Assembly (NCBI GenBank): GCA_029262635.1
Contig: JAJCZA010000017.1
Coordinates: 99,045-163,044 of the forward strand
From: Vampirovibrionales bacterium
GTDB lineage: Bacteria > Cyanobacteriota > Vampirovibrionia > Vampirovibrionales > Vampirovibrionaceae
Direction of reading: 5' to 3'
DNA length: 64,000 bases
Positions 17,711-26,773 of the stretch are shown in pieces. Within the stretch, counting starts at the first letter, position 1, and the number at the start of each line of letters is the position of its first letter. Both the position numbers and the translations under genes were made by a program. The notes under the pieces were generated by a model, which searched no databases, was not told where the DNA came from, and was given only the letters and a program-made list of their open reading frames with translations.

Positions 17711-18814
17711 ATGATGTCTCGATCCACTTTTACTACGGTCTCATCTTCAGCGGTCCCTTTCGGCACCCAATTTCAAACGCCTCCAAAGCGCCCCATAAAA
17801 AGCGCTCTGCTTTCAGATAAGGAGATTGCAACCGCTTTATTTAACCCGAACTTCAATCCATCGACCGAAGAACGTCAGCTGATGGCGCGGGCTTACCTTC
17901 AGAAGGCCAATCAGGTAAAAACTCGACAACGGTGGGGTAATCTGATCCTGATGCTATTGGCCCTAGCGTTGGGGGGAACAAATGTTTATCATTCTGTAAA
18001 ACAAGCCGAACTTGAAGGAAAACAAGCCGAATTTGAAGAAAAATACCAAGTTAAGAAACCTTCCCCAGTACCTCTCAAAAGAAACCAAATTGAGAATCAG
18101 TTCGAGGTGATCGACTTTTCTCCTGAAGAGCTTGAAAAGCATTCGCGACTAAGGGGCCAGTTAAAAACGGATATGGAAAACCCTCTAATCAACGCCGTGC
18201 TTGCTCATACAGAGCGGCTGGCTCAATATGCGAAAAAAGCGGTGGTTAAGATAAATACGTCAGATGACTCGATGGGTAGTGGTTATTTTTATCGTTCGGA
18301 CGGGATCATTGTGACAAACGAACATGTGGTGACTGATAAACAAGGCAACCCTCTGGAGTTAACCGTGTATCTGCTAAATGGTGTTCATGGCAAAGCAAAA
18401 ATTTTAACCATGGATAAAGATAAAGATTTAGCCTTGATCCAGATTTTCCCGGAGGACTTCAATGTCGATGAATTCCCGACTTTAGAGTTATCTAATGTGG
18501 AAACCTTGTCAGGAGGTACAAGAGTTATGGCTATCGGTCATCCGAAGGGCAGTTGGTGGAGTAAGACGTCTGGGATGATTAGTAGTAATAAGAGGGTAAC
18601 GAAAGCCGGTGTCGAGCATGTTCAAACCGATGCAGCGATTAATTCTGGAAATTCCGGTGGCCCTTTGGTAGCTTTGAACGGTGACGTGGTGGCTTTAAAT
18701 ACTCTGTCGAAATTAGATTCGGACGGCCTTTCATATAGTATTACCGCCAAAGAGGTTCAAGCCTTCATCGAAAAGGCGATTCAAACCGGTGAGCTTCCCG
18801 AGAAACTTCCCTAA
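17711..18814 (+). CDS. Membrane-anchored trypsin-like serine protease (HtrA/Deg type, no PDZ)
   Basis: 367 residues. A polar 75-residue N-terminal segment is followed by one transmembrane helix (about 76-94, NLILMLLALALGG), a short charged coil (QAELEGKQAEFEEKYQ), then the protease domain. Catalytic triad by motif: H205 in TNEHVV, D239 in KDLALIQ, S315 in NSGNSGGPL. The chain ends shortly after SYSITAKEVQAFIEKAI, so no PDZ domain follows. The likely topology puts the protease outside the inner membrane, for quality control or signalling. GGGGGAGG precedes the ATG by about 10 bases. Confidence 0.9.
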   Translation: MMSRSTFTTVSSSAVPFGTQFQTPPKRPIKSALLSDKEIATALFNPNFNPSTEERQLMARAYLQKANQVKTRQRWGNLILMLLALALGGTNVYHSVKQAELEGKQAEFEEKYQVKKPSPVPLKRNQIENQFEVIDFSPEELEKHSRLRGQLKTDMENPLINAVLAHTERLAQYAKKAVVKINTSDDSMGSGYFYRSDGIIVTNEHVVTDKQGNPLELTVYLLNGVHGKAKILTMDKDKDLALIQIFPEDFNVDEFPTLELSNVETLSGGTRVMAIGHPKGSWWSKTSGMISSNKRVTKAGVEHVQTDAAINSGNSGGPLVALNGDVVALNTLSKLDSDGLSYSITAKEVQAFIEKAIQTGELPEKLP

Positions 18815-18901
18815 CTTAATATGAATAAGGACTCCATGATGTACTCTGAAGGGCAAATTTTAAACCTATAGCATTCACTTTATTGTTCGCTCTGTTTCAC
18901 G

Positions 18902-18907
18902 TATAAT
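18902..18907 (+). promoter_or_regulatory. Possible promoter of fabG
   Basis: TATAAT lies 76 bases before the fabG ATG, with TTTATT 17 bases upstream as a weak -35. Confidence 0.35.
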
Positions 18908-18982
18908 CAATGGATTCCAATTTTGAAACGCAATTAAAACTTAAGGAAAAAAGAAAGAAAGAAAAGGGAGGTCATTCATCTT

Positions 18983-19735
18983 ATGAGTGAAACATCAGCA
19001 GAAAACCCTCAATCCATTGCTGTGGTTACAGGCGGTACTCGGGGCATTGGCCGTGCCATCGTTGATGAACTGGTTGAGCAGGATTACCATGTGGTTGTCA
19101 CCTACCGCTCCAGTGAAAAAAGTGCCCAAGATCTTCGTGATCTATTAAAAAACAAAGTCACCGTCAAGCGAACCGATGTTTCCAAACAAAATGAAGTTGA
19201 CGAACTGTTCGATGCCATTGAGCAGAAATATGGCCGGGTTGATGTTCTTGTCAATAATGCGGGCATTACGCAGGATCGCTCGTTTATCAAGATGGATTCC
19301 AGTGATTGGAAACATGTGATTGATGTAAACCTGAATGGCGCTTTTTACTGCTCCAAGCGTGCTATTAATGCCATGCAAAAGCAAAACTCTGGCCGTATTG
19401 TGAATATCTCATCCATCGTGGGCCAGCAAGGCAATTTTGGTCAAGCGAATTATGCGGCCTCCAAAGCGGGCGTCCTTGGGTTAACGAAAACACTCGCCCT
19501 CGAAAATGCCCGAAAGGGGATTACGATTAACGCCGTGTGTCCCGGCTTTATCGCCACGGACATGGTCGGTGCCATTCCAGAGGAAGTAAAAGAAAAAATT
19601 CAAAACGGCATTCCCATGAGGCGCTTTGGCGAGGCAAAAGAAGTGGCAAAGGCGGTTGGCTTCCTCGTTTCCAAAGATTCGGCCTATATTACCGGGCAAG
19701 AGTTAAATATTAACGGGGGTTTACTGACCCATTAG
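18983..19735 (+). CDS. fabG: 3-oxoacyl-[acyl-carrier-protein] reductase FabG
   Basis: NADPH-dependent reduction step of fatty acid elongation. It is a 250-residue classical SDR: cofactor motif VTGGTRGIGRA, NNAGITQDRS, catalytic Ser in NISSIVGQQGN, Tyr/Lys in YAASKAG, and the FabG-typical TINAVCPGFIATDMV plus C-terminal ITGQELNINGGL. GGGAGGT stands 11 bases before the ATG. A strong terminator follows, so it is a single-gene unit. It is more typical of FabG than the SDR at 9790. Confidence 0.92.
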   Translation: MSETSAENPQSIAVVTGGTRGIGRAIVDELVEQDYHVVVTYRSSEKSAQDLRDLLKNKVTVKRTDVSKQNEVDELFDAIEQKYGRVDVLVNNAGITQDRSFIKMDSSDWKHVIDVNLNGAFYCSKRAINAMQKQNSGRIVNISSIVGQQGNFGQANYAASKAGVLGLTKTLALENARKGITINAVCPGFIATDMVGAIPEEVKEKIQNGIPMRRFGEAKEVAKAVGFLVSKDSAYITGQELNINGGLLTH

Positions 19736-19760
19736 TCCCCATTAATGAAGCATGTGCTTG

Positions 19761-19796
19761 AAAAAAGCCTCTGATACGGTTATCAGGGGCTTTTTT
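19761..19796 (+). terminator. Terminator of fabG
   Basis: GCCTCTGATA, loop CGGT, TATCAGGGGC, then TTTTTT. It is preceded by AAAAAA, so it could also work on the other strand. Confidence 0.9.
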
Positions 19797-20024
19797 GTGA
19801 TTTCCTTTTTAAAATTTAGTTTGATCATTCGTCTTGTTTATCTTATTTAAATAGATAATCCCAAAAGCCTAATGAAAAATCAGATTTTAAAAGAAGGGGG
19901 GCTTTGGGAGGGTCAAATCTAGAAAGGTAAGGACCGAAGGACCCTTGAGGTCTCCGTTTGGGTTTCTTATCGTTCATCGTTAGCCATCAAGTTACATCAT
20001 TTAATAAAGGGAGCGGTATTGCGT

Positions 20025-22607
20025 ATGAATATTCAATTGTCAGGTCATCAGGTAGCCCCACAACTGACTAAAACAAAAGAACAGGCCCGTTTAAGTTCAA
20101 CGTTACCCCTGTTTTCCGAGGCCCCCTTTGAAGACCGCATTCAAATCCGCTTTGGCCGAAACACTCGGGTGGAAACCCAGCAGGCTTTTCTCCAGCAAGT
20201 AAAAAACGAGGGGGTTCTCATTGCGGGTGCCGGGGGATTAATGGGTAATGAAATCGGCATGAATACCATGAATTATGGTTTCCCGGTGTATGGTCAGGAT
20301 TTCACTGCGTTTAAAGACGGGATTCAGACTCAGATGGAAGCCGCTTACGCTAGTGCGGTGAAAACCGGTTTTATGACGAAAGAACAGGTAAATAAGACCT
20401 TAGCCCTTCTAAAGGATGTCGTTGGTGGAATTGATGATACGCTGAAGACTTACCCCCAAAAGCCAGCGTTGGTGATTGAGGCCATTAAAGAAAATTTAGA
20501 CGCTAAAACCCAGTTATTTTCCAAACTGGATGAGTATTTAGACAAAGATACGATTTTAGCGAGTAACACGTCGTCTTTAAGTATTAATAAGCTGGCGGCC
20601 TCGACGAACCGGCCTGAAAATTTCGTCGGACTCCACTACTTCCTCCACGCCAACAAAAATCGCTTAATTGAGATTATTCCCAATGACCAGACCTCGGAAG
20701 CCACGCTTCAGAAAGTAGAAGCGTTTGCTCGTGCAACAGGTAAAAATGTGATTCGTCTGAAAAAAGATTCGCCGGGCTTTGTTGTCAATCGGATTGGCAT
20801 TCCCATGATTAACGAAGGGGTTCGATTATACGACGAGATGAAAAAAGCAGATGATGCGCAATACAACCAATTCCTCGCCTCGGCCATTGATCAGGTGGCC
20901 TTTGAAACCCTTTGGCCCACAGGCTCTCAAAAACCCAGTCTTGCTCAAAAAATAAGGGAAAAAATACTACTGCCCATAGACACCCTGAATAAGCCGGCTT
21001 ACATGGGACTCATTGGCGAAATCAGTGAAGTGCTGGACGAAGGGCTAAAAAATCAATACGGGGATGCTTATCGAGCGCCGAAAACGGTTCAGGAAAAATT
21101 TGAGTTCGTTGAACAACTGATCAAGGAGGTCAAGCAAAAGACAGAAAACGGCATGTCCGGGGATAATGCGCGTGCGTGGAAAAATCAACAAATGGCTGAC
21201 GCGCGTATTCCGATGTTGGAATCAAGTGAACCTCTGGATATCCCTCCCAAGCTTTATCAAAAAATTCAGAACAACCTACTCGGCTCCGTCATGGGCGTTG
21301 CTGGCCAGTTGATTGATGAAGGAGTTTGTACGCTAGAAGATATTGAGCGGGGCACCAAAGCCGGCTTTGGTTGGGAAGTGGGACCTTTTGAAATCATGAA
21401 CACTCTGGGCGTAAAAAAAGCCAACGCACTGGTTCAGGCTTATTCAAAGGCTCGTCCCGGATTTAAAGCGGCGGAGAGTATTACCAGCCAAATAAAAGTC
21501 GGACACATTTCCCTCAACTTTGTGGATACCCGCCGGGAAGGTAATGTTCAGTTTATTACTATTAATAAACCTCAGGAATCTCACCGAAACAATGCACTGG
21601 ATGCTGAGGTGATTCAAGGTATTCGTTCGGCGCTAAAAGCGGCGAACGCAGATTCTGAGGTCAAACAAATTGTCATTGAAGGCATTGGGAATAAAAGCTT
21701 TTCTTCCGGAGCAGACTTGCCATGGCTTCAAGCGCAAGTTGCGGCTTACAAGAACAGCAAAATAATGAATTTTGTGCCTAAAAAGTTACCCGCATCCATC
21801 CCCGTACTTGGGAAAATTCAGCCCCGAGAGGCGTTAACTTATTTTAATGTTGTCAAACCCTTTCTGCTGGACGGACACAAATTAATGGATGAAATTGCCG
21901 CATCGCCCAAGGTAACCATTGCTAAAGTGGTAGGTAACGCCCTTGGCGGTGGTGCTGAGCTGGTTCTGGCCTGTGATTATAGTGTCGCGGGTGAAAGTGC
22001 CAACATCGGGACGCCTGAAGTGCTGCACGGTATTTTCCCCGCTTGGGGTGGCACAGAACGTTTGGCGGATCGGATTGGTCTTCCGTTGGCTAAATGGATG
22101 GTACTGGCTGGTGGCCTGATGGGTAAAGGTGGCAAAGGCGAAGCCATTTTGAATGGACAAGACGCCTTTACCATTGGTTTGGTCGATAAAGTCGCGCCGG
22201 ATACTCAGTTGGATGCGGTCATTCAAAAAGCGATTGATGAAGGCGAATTTACAAAAGAGAAAGCAAAAGAAAACCACATGGGTCGAATTGACTATCAGCG
22301 TGACCTATCCGGCACTCGATTTGCCGAAGCGCAACAAAAATATGCCACCCAGTCTATTGCTGAACTTTTAGATGGTGACTTGAAAGGGTATTATGATACA
22401 ATCGCCGATGAAGAGATTCGAAGCCAGATGAAAGCAACGTATCAAAAAGTGCTGAAGCTGGCCTTTAACCGGGTAGAAAAAAATCTAAAAGCTCATCCTC
22501 CCAGAGACCTTCAGCTCATGGTCACCAATATGGCCAAGGTCGGGGGCTTAAGGAAAGAAGCTGCGAAAATGGCAAAAGCGGTAAGAGCTCAAACAGAGGC
22601 AAGTTAA
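20025..22607 (+). CDS. FadN-like 3-hydroxyacyl-CoA dehydrogenase / enoyl-CoA hydratase fusion
   Basis: Two beta-oxidation activities in one chain of about 860 residues, in the order dehydrogenase then hydratase, as in Bacillus FadN and opposite to FadB. NAD-binding motif VLIAGAGGLMG (about 65-75), catalytic Glu in LVIEAIKENLD, SNTSSLSI, catalytic His in GLHYFLHANKNRLIEI, and KDSPGFVVNRI. The hydratase half from about residue 500 has GNKSFSSGADLPWL and the oxyanion-hole region KVVGNALGGGAELVLACDY with GTPEVLHGIFPAWGGTERL. The ATG at 20025 (GGGAG 11 bases away) competes with a TTG at 20019. No thiolase or acyl-CoA dehydrogenase gene is adjacent. Confidence 0.87.
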   Translation: MNIQLSGHQVAPQLTKTKEQARLSSTLPLFSEAPFEDRIQIRFGRNTRVETQQAFLQQVKNEGVLIAGAGGLMGNEIGMNTMNYGFPVYGQDFTAFKDGIQTQMEAAYASAVKTGFMTKEQVNKTLALLKDVVGGIDDTLKTYPQKPALVIEAIKENLDAKTQLFSKLDEYLDKDTILASNTSSLSINKLAASTNRPENFVGLHYFLHANKNRLIEIIPNDQTSEATLQKVEAFARATGKNVIRLKKDSPGFVVNRIGIPMINEGVRLYDEMKKADDAQYNQFLASAIDQVAFETLWPTGSQKPSLAQKIREKILLPIDTLNKPAYMGLIGEISEVLDEGLKNQYGDAYRAPKTVQEKFEFVEQLIKEVKQKTENGMSGDNARAWKNQQMADARIPMLESSEPLDIPPKLYQKIQNNLLGSVMGVAGQLIDEGVCTLEDIERGTKAGFGWEVGPFEIMNTLGVKKANALVQAYSKARPGFKAAESITSQIKVGHISLNFVDTRREGNVQFITINKPQESHRNNALDAEVIQGIRSALKAANADSEVKQIVIEGIGNKSFSSGADLPWLQAQVAAYKNSKIMNFVPKKLPASIPVLGKIQPREALTYFNVVKPFLLDGHKLMDEIAASPKVTIAKVVGNALGGGAELVLACDYSVAGESANIGTPEVLHGIFPAWGGTERLADRIGLPLAKWMVLAGGLMGKGGKGEAILNGQDAFTIGLVDKVAPDTQLDAVIQKAIDEGEFTKEKAKENHMGRIDYQRDLSGTRFAEAQQKYATQSIAELLDGDLKGYYDTIADEEIRSQMKATYQKVLKLAFNRVEKNLKAHPPRDLQLMVTNMAKVGGLRKEAAKMAKAVRAQTEAS

Positions 22608-22675
22608 TGAAGATAACGAAAGCATTATAAAAACTGCGATAGAGAGGCCGTCATCGCTACGGTGACGGAGGCAGT

Positions 22676-22702
22676 GCCCTGGAATGAGAGCCAGGGCTTT
22701 TT
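22676..22702 (+). terminator. Terminator of the FadN-like gene
   Basis: GCCCTGG, 8-base loop, CCAGGGC, then TTTTT. A second hairpin, CCGTCA/TGACGG (22648-22668), stands just upstream. Confidence 0.85.
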
Positions 22703-22730
22703 CTTTGCTGTTCTATCGAGTACCTTGGGT

Positions 22731-22736
22731 TATAAT
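22731..22736 (+). promoter_or_regulatory. -10 box placed for a leaderless transcript
   Basis: TATAAT ends only 7 bases before the ATG at 22744. Transcription would start at or next to the start codon. No ribosome binding site is present in between. Confidence 0.5.
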
Positions 22737-22743
22737 AATCGCC

Positions 22744-24192
22744 ATGAAATTATCTCAAGGTCTTTCTGAGCGCATTCGTTATCGCCCTTTTTCGGCGATT
22801 GGGATTGTGACGCTCCTGATTTATGGTCTTTTCCTTTGGTTTTACGGCAATGACCCTCACCACTACGGGCGAATGACTCGTGAACTGTTCATCTGGCCTT
22901 CACTTATCAGCTTATTGGCTGTCTATATCTGGGGGTATTACTCTCTTAAAAAGCATCCCCAAACCCCGGTCGTCCTCATTATCGCCTTTGGCGGATTCAT
23001 TGCCCTGATGGCCTTGCTGATTACGCCGTTTCATTCAACAGATATCTACGGTTATATTAACCGAGGATGGCAACAGCTGAGCTACGGGCTCAACCCCTAT
23101 ACCTCCGTTGTCGATGATATCCCTAACTGGGACTGGGATAAAATGATCACCAACCACTGGGTTAATAACCCTTGTCCTTATGGCTTTCTGTTCGCCCTGA
23201 TCGCCAAATGGCTTTGCATTCCGGCTCAGGGAAACCTCGACCTCACAGCATTGGTTTTTAAGGGATTTAATCTGCTGATTCATGGTGGCATTGGCTGGCT
23301 CGTCTGGCTTAGCGCCCGGCATCTCAATTTTCCTCATCCTGAACGGAGCTTATACCTTTACCTTTGGAACCCTCTTATCTTGCTCCATCAGTTAAGCAAC
23401 GGTCATAACGATATTGTCATGGCGTTTTTTATTACACTGGCCGGCTTTCTTGTTATTCGCCGTGCCTGGCTTTGGGTTATCCCGGCATTGGTTGCCGCAA
23501 CCCTTGTTAAATATGCCGCCATTGTACTTATTCCCCTGGCTTTTATTTATATTATTCATCACAAAGGCTGGCACACGGCCTTGGAAAGCAGTCTCATTGG
23601 AGGGATCCTGTTTTTGGCCATTGGAGGTACTTTCCTTGGTGATATCGCTCAAATGCCTCTGGATAAAATCAGCGCGAATGCGACCATTACCCACGGTTCA
23701 TTCCACTCAGTCTTTTACAGCTTGTATAAGGAAATAACCAAGCTTATTCCCTTCTTGCATGACTCCCGTGAAACCATTCGCTCCCTACTCAAATACCTGA
23801 TTTTAATGGTTTATGCTGGGTTTTACGGTATCCAGCTCTGGCAAGCAACTCGAAAACCATTAAGTCGACCGGCTTTTATTCAGCAATCCACCTTGATCCT
23901 CTTTGGCCTCATCGGCTTTGCCAGTCTCAAGTTTTACCCGTGGTATCTGAGCATGTTTTTCCCCCTCGCGTTGATGCTACCTTCCGGCAATTTGGTTCGT
24001 CGGTTTATCCTTGTTTTAAGCGGCTTTCAATTGTTCGCCTTTACCTTTATTGGTCAGGCTCATATTTTGAATTACCTTTTGCTAACGGGTGCCCCCATTG
24101 GTATCATTTTATGGGCGAAGAAACTGAAGCAAGACCAACCCCCACCAAAACTATCAGCCTCAACATCAACCAACACTTATATTACCGTGTAA
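22744..24192 (+). CDS. GT-C polyprenyl-phosphate mannosyltransferase-like membrane protein
   Basis: 482 residues, about 11-13 transmembrane helices. The conserved loop after the second or third helix reads STDIYGYINRGWQQLSYGLNPYT and then NPCPYGFLFALIAK. This matches the D-x-Y..G...GxNPY and PYGP-like motifs of GT87/MptB-type mannosyltransferases that use lipid-linked sugars on the outer face of the inner membrane. The open frame reaches back to 22684 inside the preceding terminator; the ATG at 22744 is the sensible start. It is the first of four + strand genes for envelope glycans or glycolipids. Confidence 0.78.
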   Translation: MKLSQGLSERIRYRPFSAIGIVTLLIYGLFLWFYGNDPHHYGRMTRELFIWPSLISLLAVYIWGYYSLKKHPQTPVVLIIAFGGFIALMALLITPFHSTDIYGYINRGWQQLSYGLNPYTSVVDDIPNWDWDKMITNHWVNNPCPYGFLFALIAKWLCIPAQGNLDLTALVFKGFNLLIHGGIGWLVWLSARHLNFPHPERSLYLYLWNPLILLHQLSNGHNDIVMAFFITLAGFLVIRRAWLWVIPALVAATLVKYAAIVLIPLAFIYIIHHKGWHTALESSLIGGILFLAIGGTFLGDIAQMPLDKISANATITHGSFHSVFYSLYKEITKLIPFLHDSRETIRSLLKYLILMVYAGFYGIQLWQATRKPLSRPAFIQQSTLILFGLIGFASLKFYPWYLSMFFPLALMLPSGNLVRRFILVLSGFQLFAFTFIGQAHILNYLLLTGAPIGIILWAKKLKQDQPPPKLSASTSTNTYITV

Positions 24193-24265
24193 GGCCAAAT
24201 TAAGAGCAACATTCAGCTCTCTTTATGTTTTAATACAGGGAAGCCCAGAAGAAAGTTACTTAACC

Positions 24266-25036
24266 ATGACCACCGACACTGCTATTCCTCCAACACCATC
24301 TGAATCCTTGGAGTGTATGGAAAACGGAATTATCCGAAAGGGCGAATATTCTCGTAATGGCGACTTTCATAAAAACCTGGATCCTAACTGGAGCTATTAC
24401 CCGATCTACGTCAATAAACTGGAAGTGATTGACACCATTCTCCGGGAGAAAAAGGCGTATCAGGGAAAGATCCTGGACGCTGGTTGCGGCGAAGGTGTTT
24501 TGGTCGAAAAGTACCATGCTGAAGGTTGGGATATTCAGGGATTTGACATGAATTACGCCTCGGCGGGAGTTCGGGAAGGTTCAATTTTGAATATCCCCTT
24601 TGAGAACAACGCCATGGACACAGTGCTTTGTCTGGATGTAATGGAGCACCTGCTTTACCCTGATCAGCCCAAGGCGCTTAATGAATTGGGACGTGTCCTG
24701 AAGCCCGGTGGGCTTGCTGTTTTTTCGGTGCCTAATCTGGCGCATTTCACGGCACGCCTGAAGATGCTTTTCCGAGGTCGCCTGTTGCGCACGGCTTCGA
24801 TTGGCCATCACCCCGGTGACCGTCCGGCATTGGAGTATGAGAAACTTTTTGAAAAAGCCGGTTTTCAGATTCAACAGACTGTGGGTATTTTCCCCACCCT
24901 ACCACCGATTTATCGTTTTGTTATGAAAAACCCGGCTAAAAGCGCTGGCCTTCTGCGTCTCCTTAGAAAACTGCCGTTTCCACCCTATGTTCACTTTCAG
25001 GTGATTTTTGTTTGCCGCTATCATCCGGTAAAATAA
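24266..25036 (+). CDS. Class I SAM-dependent methyltransferase
   Basis: 256 residues with a Methyltransf_11/23 core. Motif I GKILDAGCGEGVLVEKY, acidic loop end IQGFDMNYA, motif with CLDVMEHLLYPDQP, and ELGRVLKPGGLAVFSVPN. The substrate is unknown. Position between glycosyltransferases suggests it methylates a sugar or lipid carrier in the same glycan pathway. It ends 5 bases before the GT39 gene. Confidence 0.87.
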   Translation: MTTDTAIPPTPSESLECMENGIIRKGEYSRNGDFHKNLDPNWSYYPIYVNKLEVIDTILREKKAYQGKILDAGCGEGVLVEKYHAEGWDIQGFDMNYASAGVREGSILNIPFENNAMDTVLCLDVMEHLLYPDQPKALNELGRVLKPGGLAVFSVPNLAHFTARLKMLFRGRLLRTASIGHHPGDRPALEYEKLFEKAGFQIQQTVGIFPTLPPIYRFVMKNPAKSAGLLRLLRKLPFPPYVHFQVIFVCRYHPVK

Positions 25037-25041
25037 AGGGC

Positions 25042-26769
25042 ATGAAGACACCCGTCCTCCAAAGTGAACAAAAAAACGGATTAAATATCTGGTGCCGTTT
25101 CTTAGCCAGTGATCAAAAAAAACAAACCCTGATTTTGCTTTTACTGATTACCCTTGCCGGTCTTCTTCTCCGACTTTACGGGTTGAATGAACGAAGCCTC
25201 TGGGTCGATGAAATGTTCACCATTGCCCATGCGCTAGGCAACCAAATCAACCTGACCGCACTTGATTACCTGGGACAGGCCATGGATCCAGAAACCCCAC
25301 AGGCCCTGAGCTATTACCATGATTTTCTATTACAGTCTCACGGGCTGGGCAACTGGCAAGCCACAGTAGAAGTCCTCAAACTCAACAATCACCCGCCTTT
25401 CTTTTTCTGGCTGATGAATTGGGTCATCCACCTGCTGGGCGATAGCCCGGCGATGCTTCGTTTGCCAGCGTTTCTTTGTGGTGTGGCCTGTATTCCCATG
25501 ATGTTTTTGCTGGGACGAAAAATTCACAGTGTTCCATTAGGCTTGATGGCTGCCCTGTTTATGAGCCTCTCTGGCTATCAAGTCCTGCATGCTCAGGACG
25601 CTCGTCCCTACACCATGGTAACTCTGCTAGCCATCAGTCAAAGTTGGCTTTTCTTTCGGTTGATTCAACGCCCAAAAGAGCAAGTCGACTCTGAACAACA
25701 CGAGAATACGGTCCAGCCAGCGGTCTGGCTTCATTGGCTGGGCTTTACCCTGTTGGGTACTCTGGGGTTATATACCCACTATTTTTACGGGCCTTTCCTC
25801 ATCGGTTTATTGCTTTATGGCAGTATCCGAAAATTCCGGGACATTCAGTTTATAACCGCTTTAATAAGCTCTTATCTATTAATCGCGTTAGCATTTTCGC
25901 CATGGCTAGAGATTTTAAATCTTCAGAAAGACTGGGTTAGCCACTCAGGACACTTTACTGGCGGACGCTGGGATTGGATTCAGGTGCCGGAATACATCTG
26001 GCGTATGCTCAACGAGTTTGTTTCACCTAAAAACCTGCTCATGAAGCTTCTGGCCACTTTTTTACTGATCTATGGACTATGGATACATTATCACCGCAAA
26101 CCGAACCGATTCGCTATTTCACCCCTTGTGTTATTTGCCTTTTGTTGGCTTGTCTGTATTTACGGGTTCCAAATTCTAATAGATGTCTTGTCAGACAGCA
26201 GCACCCTAAACGTCCGTCGATACACTCTTCTGGCCGCACCTGCCTATTACCTGCTATTGGGTGGTGCCATTATTAATATACGAGAAGACTGGATCCGCCC
26301 TGCCATCATTGCTGGCGTGGCTCTCATTATGGGCGTCAATACCGGGCAAATCGTCACGAGAAGCATTCCCTTTGCCCAGCATTTTAGTGCTGTGGCGCAA
26401 TGGATTAACAAGAACCCGATGTTAACACCTGATGACACCGTGCTTGTTAACCCGAGTGGCCCACATACCGTTGCTATGGCCTACTATTTAAAACGACAAT
26501 CAACCCATGTTCGACTCTTGGGCTTGCCGGTAAATAGCATGTTTTCAGAAGCGGATTACAGAACCCTTAACCGACGACTGGACAACGCTTCAACCACTTC
26601 TGAGAATTTGTGGGTGGTCCTCAGCCAGTCGTCCGATAGTGCTAAGCTGGCTATTGATCAGCGATTAACCCATCAACACTTTATTCCATCGGCCAGCGTT
26701 GAATTTCCGAAATCGCTTAAGGTGATATTATATACCCGGACAAAACACTCTCTTCCAAAAAAAGGGTAA
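25042..26769 (+). CDS. GT39-family membrane glycosyltransferase (ArnT/PMT-like)
   Basis: About 575 residues with roughly 10-12 transmembrane helices. The first periplasmic loop carries the catalytic Asp-Glu pair in LNERSLWVDEMFTIAHA (D56, E57), typical of the dolichyl/undecaprenyl-phosphate-sugar glycosyltransferases. NHPPFFFWLMNWVIHLLGDSPAMLRLPA is the usual second conserved region, followed by LHAQDARPYTM. The ATG at 25042 is chosen because AAAGGG sits just ahead and an upstream start would overlap the methyltransferase gene. Confidence 0.87.
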   Translation: MKTPVLQSEQKNGLNIWCRFLASDQKKQTLILLLLITLAGLLLRLYGLNERSLWVDEMFTIAHALGNQINLTALDYLGQAMDPETPQALSYYHDFLLQSHGLGNWQATVEVLKLNNHPPFFFWLMNWVIHLLGDSPAMLRLPAFLCGVACIPMMFLLGRKIHSVPLGLMAALFMSLSGYQVLHAQDARPYTMVTLLAISQSWLFFRLIQRPKEQVDSEQHENTVQPAVWLHWLGFTLLGTLGLYTHYFYGPFLIGLLLYGSIRKFRDIQFITALISSYLLIALAFSPWLEILNLQKDWVSHSGHFTGGRWDWIQVPEYIWRMLNEFVSPKNLLMKLLATFLLIYGLWIHYHRKPNRFAISPLVLFAFCWLVCIYGFQILIDVLSDSSTLNVRRYTLLAAPAYYLLLGGAIINIREDWIRPAIIAGVALIMGVNTGQIVTRSIPFAQHFSAVAQWINKNPMLTPDDTVLVNPSGPHTVAMAYYLKRQSTHVRLLGLPVNSMFSEADYRTLNRRLDNASTTSENLWVVLSQSSDSAKLAIDQRLTHQHFIPSASVEFPKSLKVILYTRTKHSLPKKG

Positions 26770-26773
26770 ACAC

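Noticed and set aside
19797..20024. Riboswitch ahead of the FadN-like gene
   Set aside because: A G-rich segment with AGGACCGAAGGACC is present, but it fits no class I know and makes only short stems.
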